A stretch of DNA of 64,000 bases from contig JBJXFQ010000101.1 in assembly GCA_046155605.1 (NCBI GenBank), positions 124,001 to 188,000 on the forward strand, read 5' to 3'. A model generated the notes under the pieces. That model saw nothing but the letters and a program-made list of their open reading frames with translations, made no database searches and was not told the origin of the DNA. Position 1 is the first letter of the stretch. Each line of letters begins with the position of its first letter. This document shows, in pieces, positions 18,988 through 31,200 of the stretch. This DNA is from JAEUIZ01 sp046155605 (lineage in GTDB: Bacteria > Planctomycetota > Phycisphaerae > Phycisphaerales > UBA1924). The translations under genes and the position numbers were made by a program.

Positions 18988-19640
18988 CGCGGCTCCTTGG
19001 TGGTGGTGGAGGCCCAGCGTGCGGCGCGGAGAACATAGGGCACGCCCGAGAGTGCCGTCGTGGCGACAGTGACGAGCATGATCCAGAAGTTGATCCGCGG
19101 GACGAGCCGAGCGACGCCGGGGTCGAGCGACGGCCGGAGCGCGAGCAGTACGAGCACGACCGGGATCGCCATGGACTGAAGGATCATTTTGAGTTTGCCA
19201 CTGGCCGTGGCGGAGAAATCGACGCCACGGGATTCGAGCACGCCTCGGATGGACGTCACGAGCAGTTCGCGGGCGAGGACGACAGCGGCCATCCAGGGGA
19301 GGACGCCGGACGCCTGGCCTTCGGGGAGGTGGAAGCCGGGTCCGGCGAGGAGGATGAAGGAACCGATGACGAGAAGTTTGTCGGCAAAGGGGTCCATGAT
19401 GCGGCCGAAGACGGAGATGACGCGCCAACGGCGAGCGAGGTGGCCGTCGAGCGCGTCGGTGATGGCGGCGAGAATGAAAAGGAATGCGGCGAGAAGGAGA
19501 ACCCAGTCAAGCGCAGGCGATGGCTGGGTGATGGGTGAGCGCGTGATCGACCAGAGCGAGAGGATGCCGAACATCGCGGCGGCGAGGACGACGCGTGCGA
19601 GGGTGAGCGCGTTGGGGATCGCGCGGCGAAGGCCGGGCAT
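18984..19640 (-). CDS. pgsA: CDP-diacylglycerol--glycerol-3-phosphate 3-phosphatidyltransferase
   Basis: A 218-residue membrane enzyme that transfers the phosphatidyl group from CDP-diacylglycerol to glycerol 3-phosphate. The CDP-alcohol phosphotransferase motif DGx2ARx8Gx3Dx3D is complete (DALDGHLARR ... FGRIMDPFADK). It has five to six hydrophobic helices and starts MPGLRRAIPNALTLARVVL; the frame is open 13 codons upstream but that part is unlike the family. It forms an operon with pgpA, so phosphatidylglycerol synthesis is encoded here from two overlapping genes. Confidence 0.94.
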   Translation of the reverse strand: MPGLRRAIPNALTLARVVLAAAMFGILSLWSITRSPITQPSPALDWVLLLAAFLFILAAITDALDGHLARRWRVISVFGRIMDPFADKLLVIGSFILLAGPGFHLPEGQASGVLPWMAAVVLARELLVTSIRGVLESRGVDFSATASGKLKMILQSMAIPVVLVLLALRPSLDPGVARLVPRINFWIMLVTVATTALSGVPYVLRAARWASTTTKEPR

Positions 19641-19664
19641 GGCGGCGGATGGTAGCGGAGGAAG

Positions 19665-19694
19665 AAGGCACGGAGGCACAAAGGCACGGAGGCA
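19665..19694. repeat. short direct repeat in an intergenic region
   Basis: AAGGCACGGAGGCA occurs at 19665-19678 and again at 19681-19694, followed by a more degenerate AGAGGCAGAGG stretch. It lies between pgsA and the nuo promoter candidate. It is purine-rich, short, and shows no clear role. Confidence 0.7.
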
Positions 19695-19740
19695 AGAGGC
19701 AGAGGGACAGGGCGGAGAGACTGCAAAGGGTGATCGTCGG

Positions 19741-19769
19741 TTGAAGGTTTAGCGCGCCCGCTCTATCCT
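19741..19769 (+). promoter_or_regulatory. candidate sigma70-type promoter for nuoJKLMN
   Basis: TTGAAG (19741-19746) and TATCCT (19764-19769) are spaced by 17 bases and each match four of six consensus positions. A start of transcription near 19776 would fit the nuoJ start codons at 19788 or 19824. The evidence is only motif and position. Confidence 0.4.
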
Positions 19770-19787
19770 GATCGCCCTTGACCGGGC

Positions 19788-20801
19788 GTGTGCCTGGCAC
19801 GGACGGGCCTCACGGGGCAGCACTTGACGCCACTGATCAACCAGGTCGCGCTGTACTTGCTGCTGACGCTGGGCGCGGTGGGGGTGTGTCTGGCGCTCCC
19901 GCGCAAGGGAGCGAATCCGCAGCCGATCGGGGCGTTGATCGCGGCGACGGCGGGGGGCGTAGTGATCCTGCTGCTCGGGCTGACGGGCGTCGAGCACCTG
20001 CCGAACATCTACTTCTATGTATTTTCGGCGATCGCGCTGGGGTCGGCGCTGCGTGTGATCACGCACCCGAGGCCGGTGTACGCGGCGCTGTATTTCATCC
20101 TGACGATCCTGGCCTCGGCGGGTCTATTCGTGCTCTTGGCGGCGGAGTTCCTTGCGTTCGCCCTGGTCATCGTCTACGCGGGCGCGATCCTGATTACCTA
20201 CCTGTTCGTCATCATGCTGGCGACGCAATCGCCCAGCGAGGATCGCGTCGAGGTGCTCGAGGAGTATGACGCGGTGGCGCGCGAGCCGGTGGCGGCGACG
20301 GCGGCGGGATTTGTGCTGCTGGCGGTGCTGACGACCATGCTCTTTGGCGGAGTGAAATCGCTGCCTGGTCCCGGTCCGAGCCGCGAGGAGGCGTTGCTGG
20401 CGCGGATGCCGGGGAAGATCGAGTCCGTGCTGCGGACCGAGGGCGTGCTCAAGGACGGCGAGTTTCTGGATCGCGGGAGCGGCGGCGCGGGCGGGTCGGC
20501 GATGAATCTGAGCGCCGGGACGATCAAGATTCTCAACGACAAGGGCGAGACGAGGGTGTTGTCGCGGGATCAGTGGCCGGCCCGGCTGTCCGTGCGGAAT
20601 ATCGAGGGCGTGGGGTTCGATCTGCTCGCGGACCATCCCGGCGCGATCGAAATCGCGGGCGTGATCCTTCTGATGGCCATGCTCGGCGCGGTGGTCTTGG
20701 CACGCAAGCAGGTCGAACTCGATGAAGAGGCGAAGGCGAAGCACGCGGCGCGGCTTTCGGGCGGGCTTTCGGGCGGCATGTCGGGCGGAGACGAGCCATG
20801 A
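19788..20801 (+). CDS. nuoJ: NADH-quinone oxidoreductase subunit J
   Basis: A membrane subunit of respiratory complex I, about 337 residues. NuoJ marks are FYVFSAIALGSALRVI, YAALYFILTILASAG, EFLAFALVIVYAGAILITYLFVIML and the last membrane helix EIAGVILLMAMLGAVVLA. It is longer than usual (common length about 165-220): a polar insert of some 70 residues lies between the last two helices, and the tail ends in a Gly/Ser repeat. GTG 19788 is the longest start; TTG 19824, after GGGG, gives LTPLINQVALYLLL and may be the true one. The stop overlaps nuoK by four bases. Confidence 0.93.
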   Translation: MCLARTGLTGQHLTPLINQVALYLLLTLGAVGVCLALPRKGANPQPIGALIAATAGGVVILLLGLTGVEHLPNIYFYVFSAIALGSALRVITHPRPVYAALYFILTILASAGLFVLLAAEFLAFALVIVYAGAILITYLFVIMLATQSPSEDRVEVLEEYDAVAREPVAATAAGFVLLAVLTTMLFGGVKSLPGPGPSREEALLARMPGKIESVLRTEGVLKDGEFLDRGSGGAGGSAMNLSAGTIKILNDKGETRVLSRDQWPARLSVRNIEGVGFDLLADHPGAIEIAGVILLMAMLGAVVLARKQVELDEEAKAKHAARLSGGLSGGMSGGDEP

Positions 20802-21145
20802 TGCAACTCCTCGCCCAGGCCAATCCGCCGGTTCCGATGCACGCCATCACGCTCGGGCATTATCTTTTCGTGTCGGCGGTGATGTTTGCGATCGGGTTGA
20901 TCGGCTTTGCGAGCCGGCGCAACCTCATCATCATGTTCCTGTGCACGGAGTTGATGTTCCAGGCGGCGGGGATCGCGCTCATCGCCTTCAGCCGGTTTCA
21001 TCTCAACCACACGGGCGAGAGTTTCGTGATCTTCGTGCTGACGGTGGCAGCGGCCGAGGCGGCGATGGCGCTCGCGCTCGTCGTGCTGCTCTTCAGGCGG
21101 CGGGAGTCGCTCAGCGGCGAGGAATGGGCGTCGATGAAGGGATAG
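20798..21145 (+). CDS. nuoK: NADH-quinone oxidoreductase subunit K
   Basis: A 115-residue subunit of the complex I membrane arm with three helices. The conserved membrane Glu residues used in proton transfer are visible in IIMFLCTELMFQAAGIALI and in VAAAEAAMALALVVLLFRR. The N-terminus is some 15 residues longer than the common 100-residue form; MHAITLGHYLFVSAV could be the functional start. It begins inside the nuoJ stop (ATGATG, 20798). Confidence 0.95.
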   Translation: MMQLLAQANPPVPMHAITLGHYLFVSAVMFAIGLIGFASRRNLIIMFLCTELMFQAAGIALIAFSRFHLNHTGESFVIFVLTVAAAEAAMALALVVLLFRRRESLSGEEWASMKG

Positions 21146-21211
21146 GGGAAAGGGCAGCAAGAGGCGGAATCAACGGGACAGCGCGCGGGCGAAGCAAGTG
21201 ACGGAGTACGA

Positions 21212-23578
<2,367 letters not shown>

Positions 23579-23587
23579 GGGCTTCGC

Positions 23588-25261
23588 GTGTTGCTGCTGG
23601 CGCTCATCCTGGTTCCTCTCCTCTTCGCAGGCTACATCGCGCTGCGCCCAGAGCGTGAGGCGAAGTCGATCGCGCTGCTCGGCACGCTGGGCGCGCTGGG
23701 CATCTCGGTCGCCTCGTTCTTCCAGTTTGACTGGGCGCAGTCGGGGGTCTTCCAGTTCGCCGAGTCGTTCACCTGGATCGACGCGATCGGCCTGCGCTTG
23801 AGTGTCGGCGCGGACTCGGTCTCGCTCATGCTCATCGCGCTGACGGCCCTTCTCGGGCCGATCTGCGTGCTCTGCTCGCGGACGGCGATCACGCATCGGC
23901 AGAAGGCGTACTACGCGTGGCTGTTGGCGTTGCAGGCCGCAATGACGGGGGTGTTCGCGTCGCGCGACCTCGTGCTGTTCTATGTGTGCTTCGAGTTCAC
24001 GCTGATCCCGATGTGGATTCTGATCAATCTGTATGGCTCGACAAACCGCCGCAAGGCCGCGACGAAGTTCTTTCTGTACACCTTCACGGGCTCGCTGATC
24101 GCGTTGGCGGGCCTGGTGTATGTGGTCTATTTCAAGTGGAAGGTGGGCGGGCAGTGGACGTTTGATCTCTATGAACTGCAGCGGACCGCGGCGTCGATGT
24201 CGGCCTCGGAGCAGGCGTGGGTCTTGCTCGCGCTGATGGCTGGGTTCGCGGTCAAAGTGCCGCTCTTCCCGGTGCATACCTGGCTCCCGCTGGCGCACAC
24301 CGAAGCGCCGACGGCGGGATCCGTGATCCTCGCGGGCGTGCTGCTGAAACTGGGGACGTACGGCATCTTCCGGTTCGCGCTGCCGTTCTGTCCGCTGGCG
24401 ATCGGCGAGTACGCGCCGCTCATCGCCGGGCTCTCGATCGTGGGGATCGTGTACGCTGGGCTGATCTGCTGGGTGCAGACGGACGTGAAGAAGTTGGTGG
24501 CCTATTCGTCGGTGGCGCACCTGGGCTTCTGCGTGCTGGGCATGGTCGCGCTGAATGACACGGGCATCACCGGCTCGATTCTCTACATGATCAACCACGG
24601 TCTCTCGACGGGCGCGCTATTCCTGCTGATCGGCATGATCTACGAGCGCTACCACACGCGGAGCATGAACGAGTTGGGCGGCTTGGCGGCCAAGATGCCG
24701 GTGTGGGCGACCTTCATGGTTTTCTTCACGATGGCGTCGGTCGGGCTGCCGGGCCTCAATGGGTTTGTGAGCGAGTTCTTGTGTCTGATGGGGGCGTTCC
24801 AGGCGAGCAACGAGTGGGCGGGCACGCCGGGCGGGACGCCGGGACGCCTCGGGTTCGTCTATGCAGCGGTGGCGGGCACGGGGATGATCGTGGCCGCGAT
24901 CTATCTGCTGTATATGGTCGGGCGCGTGGTCTTCGGGCCGACGATCGAGCCGCACGGGCATGGCGGAGGCCACGGCGGCGCGCCACACGGCCACAACGGC
25001 GCGAACGGCGATCATGATGAATCGGGCAAGTTGCCGCGAGATCTGAGCGCCCGCGAGATCGGGATCCTCGTGCCGCTGGCGGTGGCGTGCGTGGCCCTGG
25101 GCGTGTATCCCTCGCCGGTGATCGAGGGGCTGCGAGGGCCTGTGGCGACGACGGTGGCGTTGACGAAGGCCGGGGCGACCTATGTGCCGCCAAAGGCTCC
25201 ACCGAAGAAGGTGCCGGCCCCCAATCCGTCTTCCGCCCATTCCGCGAAGGAGACACCATGA
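23588..25261 (+). CDS. nuoM: NADH-quinone oxidoreductase subunit M
   Basis: A 557-residue antiporter-like subunit of complex I. Recognisable stretches are FEFTLIPMWILINLYGS, with the conserved channel Glu, AVKVPLFPVHTWLPLAHTEAP with the channel Lys, and SSVAHLGFCVLGMVAL. Like nuoL it has a His/Gly-rich cytoplasmic or periplasmic loop near residue 460 (HGHGGGHGGAPHGHNGANG). Start GTG 23588 follows TAGGGG, which overlaps the nuoL stop. Its stop overlaps the nuoN start by four bases. Confidence 0.96.
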   Translation: MLLLALILVPLLFAGYIALRPEREAKSIALLGTLGALGISVASFFQFDWAQSGVFQFAESFTWIDAIGLRLSVGADSVSLMLIALTALLGPICVLCSRTAITHRQKAYYAWLLALQAAMTGVFASRDLVLFYVCFEFTLIPMWILINLYGSTNRRKAATKFFLYTFTGSLIALAGLVYVVYFKWKVGGQWTFDLYELQRTAASMSASEQAWVLLALMAGFAVKVPLFPVHTWLPLAHTEAPTAGSVILAGVLLKLGTYGIFRFALPFCPLAIGEYAPLIAGLSIVGIVYAGLICWVQTDVKKLVAYSSVAHLGFCVLGMVALNDTGITGSILYMINHGLSTGALFLLIGMIYERYHTRSMNELGGLAAKMPVWATFMVFFTMASVGLPGLNGFVSEFLCLMGAFQASNEWAGTPGGTPGRLGFVYAAVAGTGMIVAAIYLLYMVGRVVFGPTIEPHGHGGGHGGAPHGHNGANGDHDESGKLPRDLSAREIGILVPLAVACVALGVYPSPVIEGLRGPVATTVALTKAGATYVPPKAPPKKVPAPNPSSAHSAKETP

Positions 25262-26883
25262 TCCTTGCGGCGACGAGCATGGCGGAGAAGTTGCACTTCA
25301 TCTGGCCCGAGATCGCGACGTTCCTGGCGACGTGCGTGGTGATGGTGGTGGGGTTGTCACCGAATCTTGGGACGCGAAAACTGTGCGCGCCGATCGCGGG
25401 GCTCGGGTTGGTCGCGGCGGGCCTGCTCGCGGCGTTCTCGACGCCCGAGGGTTCCGGCCCGCTGCCGAATCTGATGCCCTATGCCAAGGTCATCGTGTGT
25501 GTGGTGGGGCTGGTGCTGCTGCTGCTGGCGTCGGGCGTGGTCGATCGGGCCGAGGAATCAGCGATCGCGTCGGGGAAGGCGGCCTTCAACCCGCTGCGGA
25601 TGAACCGCGCCGAGTTCTACTCGTTCTTTCTCTTCTCGCTCACCGGGCTGATGCTGTGCGCGTCGGCCGACGACCTGATCTGGCTCTTTCTGGCGCTGGA
25701 GTTGACGAGCCTCCCGACCTACATCATGGTGACGATCTCGCGCACGGGCCGCGACGGCGCGAGGTCGTATGAGGCCGGCGTCAAGTACTTCTTCCTCGGC
25801 GCGCTCGGCGCGGCGATCTTCCTGTACGGGTTCGCGATGATCTATGGCGGCACGGGCACAACGAGCCTCCGCGGCATCGAAATGGCCTTCGCGGAGCAGG
25901 TCCACAGCACCGGCGGGATCAACTCGATCGCGATGATCGGACTTTTGCTCGCGCTGGTGGGGATCGCGTTCAAGATCGCGGCGGTGCCGATGCATCTCTA
26001 CACGCCGGACGTGTACGAGGGCGCGGCCTCGCCGGTCGCCGCGTTTCTGGCGTTTGTGCCCAAGACGGCGGGGTTCCTGGCGATCATCCTGCTGGTCTCG
26101 ACCGTGGGGTGGAACTTCGCCCGTGACGGCTCGGACGCCGGGGGCCATTCACTGCCGCAACTGGTGATGCTCACGCTTTGGGTGATGGCGGCGCTGACGA
26201 TGACGGTGGGCAACGTCCTGGCGCTCATGCAGAAGTCGGTTCGCCGGATTCTGGCGTATTCCTCGATCGCGCACTCGGGCTACATGCTCGTGGGCGTGAT
26301 TGCCGGTCCGGGCGACGGCACGTCGATCACGCGCAACGGCCTCGCGGCGGTGCTCTTCTATCTGCTGTGCTACGGGCTGATGAATGTGGGGGCCTTTGCG
26401 GTGCTGGCGTGCCTCGATCGCAAGGGCGGGGATGATTCGCCGGAACTCGAGACGGTCGATGATCTGCGCGGGCTGTGCTCGTCGCATCCGGTGCTGGGAT
26501 GGACAATGGTCTTGTGTGCGCTGGGGCTGATGGGCTTCCCGCCGTTGCTTGGCTTCTTTGCCAAGGTGCCGCTGTTCACGTCGGCGACCTCGGCGGGCGA
26601 GTTGCCGCTGGTCATCGTGCTTGGGCTCAACTCGGCAATCGCGGCGGTCTATTACCTGCGACTCGTGGCCCTGCCGCTGCTCGAAAGCCCGGACAAACTC
26701 GTCCGTGCGAACGACCCGACGGAGTTGGCGGCGCGGCCGCTGGCGGCGATGGTCTCCGCGGCGTGCGTGGTTGGGGTTGCGGTAGCGAGCGGCCCGCTGA
26801 TGGAAGCGGGCGCAAAGGCCGCGGGACGCAAGGCGCTGCCGACGCCGGCGAAGAAACAGCCCAGCGGGCTTTCGGGGCACTGA
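25258..26883 (+). CDS. nuoN: NADH-quinone oxidoreductase subunit N
   Basis: The third antiporter-like complex I subunit, 541 residues. Family marks are ALELTSLPTYIMVTISR, GVKYFFLGALGAAIFLYG, FKIAAVPMHLYTPDVYEGA and RRILAYSSIAHSGYMLVG. ATG 25258 is chosen because AAGGAG precedes it and it overlaps the nuoM stop (ATGA). The short Lys/Pro tail is unremarkable. It is the last nuo gene; the next gene converges on it from the other strand, 24 bases away, so nuoA-I are not in this operon. Confidence 0.96.
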   Translation: MILAATSMAEKLHFIWPEIATFLATCVVMVVGLSPNLGTRKLCAPIAGLGLVAAGLLAAFSTPEGSGPLPNLMPYAKVIVCVVGLVLLLLASGVVDRAEESAIASGKAAFNPLRMNRAEFYSFFLFSLTGLMLCASADDLIWLFLALELTSLPTYIMVTISRTGRDGARSYEAGVKYFFLGALGAAIFLYGFAMIYGGTGTTSLRGIEMAFAEQVHSTGGINSIAMIGLLLALVGIAFKIAAVPMHLYTPDVYEGAASPVAAFLAFVPKTAGFLAIILLVSTVGWNFARDGSDAGGHSLPQLVMLTLWVMAALTMTVGNVLALMQKSVRRILAYSSIAHSGYMLVGVIAGPGDGTSITRNGLAAVLFYLLCYGLMNVGAFAVLACLDRKGGDDSPELETVDDLRGLCSSHPVLGWTMVLCALGLMGFPPLLGFFAKVPLFTSATSAGELPLVIVLGLNSAIAAVYYLRLVALPLLESPDKLVRANDPTELAARPLAAMVSAACVVGVAVASGPLMEAGAKAAGRKALPTPAKKQPSGLSGH

Positions 26884-26907
26884 GTCAGCGGCGGTTGAAG
26901 CGGACTG

Positions 26908-27753
26908 CTATTCGGCCTCGGCGGCGGGAGCGAGTCGCCTACCGGCCTTGACCTGGGCCATGTAACCGACCGCGCCGAAGACGAGCCAGCCGATGAGCAC
27001 GGCGAGTGGGTTCTTGGCGAGCCATTCCCAGCCCGGCATGCCGGTGGCGCGAACGAGCCACACGCCGGAGGCGAGGGCGATGCCCGATCCGACGAGGGCG
27101 GTGCCGGCCGCGGCGACTCGCTTTGGCCACGCCAGGCCGATGGCAAAGCCGGCGAGCGTGGCACCGAGGGTCGCACCGACGAGGATCAGTTTGCCTTGTG
27201 CCGGGAGCGAGTTGAATGTCGCTTTCGCTTCCTCCGAATGCGCGGCGACAAACTCGCGGACGCGGGTCGCGACCGGTTTGAGGCGCGCCAGTGCGACGGT
27301 CTTGGGGTCGGTGCCGGTGGGTGTTTCGGGCGGCGGCAGGGGGGCGACGAGTTGCTCGCGCGCGGCGGGGAGGTCGGCGATGGCGCGATAGCCGACGCCG
27401 GCGGAGGCACCGAGAAAGGCGGCGGCACCGAGGCCCACTGCGAGCCAGAAAGCCATGGCGAAACGGAACATGAGGAGGCCGGCGATGAGCCCGAGCGCCG
27501 CTCCGACGCCCAGGCCGATGTAGGGAGAGGGGATGCCGCCGAGAGTGTTGAGGCCCATCGCGGGGACGAGGGAGAAGCCGAGTCCTGCACCGCCGAGCCC
27601 GCCGAGGACGCAGAAGAGGGGCTTCAGGATTTGGCGCCCGCGGAACCAGAGGAGCAGCCCGACGATCGCCCCAACGGCGGCGAGAATGTGAGCGGGGTAG
27701 GGGAGTGCCTTGAAATACTCGTCGAGTTGCTGCATGATGGATTCCGGAAGCAT
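26908..27753 (-). CDS. Gly/Ala-rich multi-span membrane protein
   Basis: A 281-residue protein with some six to seven hydrophobic segments in two groups (for example HILAAVGAIVGLLLWFRG, PLFCVLGGLGGAGLGFSLV, VGAALGLIAGLLMFRFAMAF; then LILVGATLGATLAGFAIGLA, AVLIGWLVFGAVGYMA) and a polar loop of about 45 residues between them. The Gly-zipper-like helices resemble DUF4203/TMEM198-type proteins, but I cannot assign a family with confidence. It converges on nuoN. Upstream of it lies the leader region of the giant surface gene. Confidence 0.75.
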   Translation of the reverse strand: MLPESIMQQLDEYFKALPYPAHILAAVGAIVGLLLWFRGRQILKPLFCVLGGLGGAGLGFSLVPAMGLNTLGGIPSPYIGLGVGAALGLIAGLLMFRFAMAFWLAVGLGAAAFLGASAGVGYRAIADLPAAREQLVAPLPPPETPTGTDPKTVALARLKPVATRVREFVAAHSEEAKATFNSLPAQGKLILVGATLGATLAGFAIGLAWPKRVAAAGTALVGSGIALASGVWLVRATGMPGWEWLAKNPLAVLIGWLVFGAVGYMAQVKAGRRLAPAAEAE

Positions 27754-27943
27754 TTGAAACAGCCTCGTGGGGTACCCGGGATCATTGGGGTCGGGTGGCT
27801 CGCAGTTCCGATGGGAGAGAACTTGTCAGTGTTTTGATTGGGCTTTCGGCATCACGAGGAGCGCGAGAAACAACGAGATTCGGAAAAAATGTCAAAGCCT
27901 GCAACCGGCTGCAACCGATTCGCGTATTGGACCGGACCGTAGG

Positions 27944-28212
27944 CATCCGATCGCGCATCGGATGGGTGCGGCCTTCCCAGCCCCCGCTTGCTGGGAAGAG
28001 GGAGAGCCGAGAGGGGCGAGACTCCCCACCAGTTGAGGAATCTCGTAGACTCGGCTAAGTTGTCGGCCTCATGCGGAGTCGTCCCGGCATCGGATGTCGG
28101 CCTACTCCGCGAGGACCGGGAGCGAGCGCTCCCGAGGTCGGGCCGACGCTGACCGCAGGAAGAGTGCGGCGGAAGCCGTATCAAGAGATGGTGCCCCACA
28201 GGAAGGGGGCAC
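27944..28212 (+). promoter_or_regulatory. highly structured 5' leader of the giant surface-protein gene
   Basis: The gap 27754-28230 holds no convincing protein. Its last 290 bases contain a row of perfect or near-perfect stems read in + sense: 27944-27964 (8-bp arms CATCCGAT), 27973-27998 (9-bp arms CTTCCCAGC), an outer stem AGCCGAG 28005-28011 with 28050-28056 enclosing CGAGA/TCTCG 28017-28045, GTCGGCC 28096-28102 with 28141-28147 enclosing ACC-GGGAGC/GCTCCC-GGT 28115-28138, CCGCA/TGCGG 28153-28169 and GTGCCCC/GGGGCAC 28191-28212. The last two loops both contain AGGAAG, close in sequence to the AGGAG ribosome site at 28221. It does not match a riboswitch I know. An unpaired TGCAACCG direct repeat lies just before it. 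Confidence 0.55.
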
Positions 28213-28230
28213 GAGCCACCAGGAGTTCCC

Positions 28231-31200
28231 ATGATCTGGTCTCGCCGTTCGAATCGTCCTCAGGGTTCCTCCCGTTGGTCTATCCGCCGCAAGATGGCCT
28301 CTGCCGTGGGCGCGCTGGCGCGTCGGGCTGGCCGCGCGGAAGAGAGTTCATTCGAGGCGTTGGAAGCGCGGCAACTCCTGTTCGTGCTCGAAGTGCCGCC
28401 GGACCCGTCGGGATTCGGGACCGTCGCGACGACGTTCGGCTATGTGTTGCCGTACCTCATTCCGACGACGCAGATCCAGAACCAGCAGGGCACGCCCGTG
28501 CTGGAGGACTTCAATGAGGCGGACCCGCTTCCGACGCCCGTGCCCCAGGGCGGCACGCCCGTGGCGGACGGGTACATCTTCAACGGCTCGAACTTCCGGA
28601 TCGACTATCTGACGCAGACGTCGAACACGCCGGATGATCCCGCGTTGCCGTTCCCCGGGCCGTATTTCGCCGTGACGCCCCCGCGGCTTCGTCCGACGGC
28701 GGGCGGCCAGGGCCAGGAGAACGAACTGTTCATCACGCTGGGTGAACGGCAGTACATCGACCTGCACATCTCCGTCTCGAACGTCGGGCAGGGTGCCAAC
28801 ATCTTCATCGGCGTGCAGAACCTTCGATTCGACACGAGCGTCTTCCTCGGTCTGACCGGAACGACCGCGCAGTTGATCTCGGCTGGCTCCGGGGCCGGCG
28901 TGCCGACGGTGATCGAGACGTTCAGCGGCACGGCGCTCGACGCGTTGGCAACGGGCGCGCTGCCGAACCTCACCTACAACTTCCAGGCGACGTCGGGCGC
29001 GCGATTCGACACGATTCGGCTGTTCCGCGGCCCCGGTGTCGCGAGCGGCGGGTTCAAGATCGACAATGTCGCGACCACCGCGCCGGGCGGGCAGTTCGGG
29101 CAATACACCGACTCGCGTGTTCGCGGCGTCTCGGTCGTGTTTTCCGCGCCATCGGGCACGCAGATCGAGTTCCTCGATCTCTACGGTCGGCAGATGATCG
29201 AGACCATCGCGCTGGGCATCCCGCAGAACGCGACGTATCCGGTCGCGATCGTCGATCCCGAGGATGACGGCGTCCCGAACTACAACGACGGCATCGGGCG
29301 CATCAATATCCGCGGCGTTGACGATGCCACCGCGCTCGAACTGATGAAGTCCGCGTCACTGACGATTTTCGGAGGCGATGTGGAGTCGGGCCAGCCCACG
29401 CCGGAGGCCGAGTTTTCCGAGGGCGGATTCAACTTCCTCCTGGGTGGCTCGGTCCTGGGTAGTTTCGACGAGTTCGAGAGCGTCGGCTTCGGCTATCAGA
29501 TCACGATCCCGCCAGGCGGCGGGCAACCCCGCGTCACCGGCCTGCCCCCCGGTGCCGGCTCGGTCGTCATCGGCAGCCCCTTCGTCCGCAACAACTCAAC
29601 CACGGCGACGTACAACGCGGCCGGCTCGGCGATCATCGGGCTGTCGGTCACATCGGGCTTCACCATCGCCGACCAGGGCATCTTCATCCAGGGCACGGCG
29701 CATCCGCTGGGCGACCCTGATCCCAACCCGAGCCTGCGCGTGCCGTTCTCCTCGGTCAACATCCATGGCATCGTGTTCGGCTCGTCGGTGTTCAGCAGTT
29801 CGGTGGATCGGATCAACATCGGGAGCATGATGGGCTCCGTCGCCGTCGCGGGCGATCTGGGCCAGGCGATCTTCTCCGGCGACGCCGGCCTCTGGATGGA
29901 CGACGACGGCACTCCAATCGTTCGCACAGGTGGTCAACTCAGCGTTGGTCGGACACTGGGCGAGTTCGCGACGGGCGGCCGTAACCTGATGAACGTCACG
30001 GTGCTGGGGGACGTCAACAACCCGGTGACGCGGCCGGCGCGCGATGTCTTGCGCCACATCGAGAATGAGGCTGTCATCCCGTTCCTCGCCGGCACACAGC
30101 CGACGGTCGAGGACGTCATCAAGGCCAACCTGGCGCGAAACGGCCAGATCCAGTTCGACAAGTTCCTCGCCGGATTTGGTCAACAGTTCACATCGTTTGG
30201 CCAGACCCCCTTCTTCGGCAGTTCCTCGTATCGCAATGACACCGTGCTCAGCGCCGAGTGGATCGGATCGGGCGCAAGCGAGGTGCTCATCTTCGGCGCG
30301 CTCGGCGACCCCGGCGACGGCCTCATCAGTCCCCTTGATACCCTGCGAGACCCCAGCGACGTGTACGGCTTCGCCGCCGACGGGCGCACGGACATCGTGG
30401 TCCAGTTCGATACCGCCTTCACCGGAGGCTTCGGGTTCAATATCCGTCTGGTCGACCAGAGCGGACGGACCGTTGCTGCCAACCAGGTGCCGGATTTCGG
30501 CGACCCGCGCCAGCGCAGCCTGATCTCGACCTTGCAGTTCAAGTATCGTCCGGAGGTCGCGGGCGCATACTACCTGGTGGTCCAGACCACGGCCTCGGGG
30601 GCGGCGGACTACCTGCTCAAGGTCAGCGGCATGGCGCCGACAACGTTCGGCTCGTATCGCACCGCCGCGGGCTCGGGCCGCAACACCACCGGCTTCTCGA
30701 ACACGATCAGCGTGCTCGCGGGCTCGATGGGCGCGATGCGCGTCGGGACGGGATTCATCAACGGCGGCGGGCAGGACACCGATCCGGCCGCCGTGATGAA
30801 CATCGGCGGGAACGGAACCATCGATGACACCGCCGACGAGTACATGGCGATCCGCGGCATGACGGTCAGCGTCTTCGGCAGTCTCTATGCCATCACCGCC
30901 GGCTCGGACATCCAGGATGTCGCGATCGGCACGCCCTTCCGCGTCAACGTGGGCGGCGACCTCGGCACGATCACCACCGGGCTCTCCGGGATCGTCGGCA
31001 CCGGCCCGACCCAGGGCGACTTCCGCGACACGATCCTCACCGTCGGCGGTTCGATCGCGTTCCTCGACATCCGCGGTGCCCTCGGCATCGATCAGGACGC
31101 CGTGGGCGACGTCAAGCCTTCCGACCCGCCGCAGACCGTCGTTATTCGCACCGGGCAAGACCCCACACGCCGCGGCGACATCGGGATGATCCGTGTCGGA

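Noticed and set aside
27754..28230. Known riboswitch or ribozyme in the leader
   Set aside because: Compared by memory with cobalamin, c-di-GMP, hammerhead and RNase P signatures; none fits.
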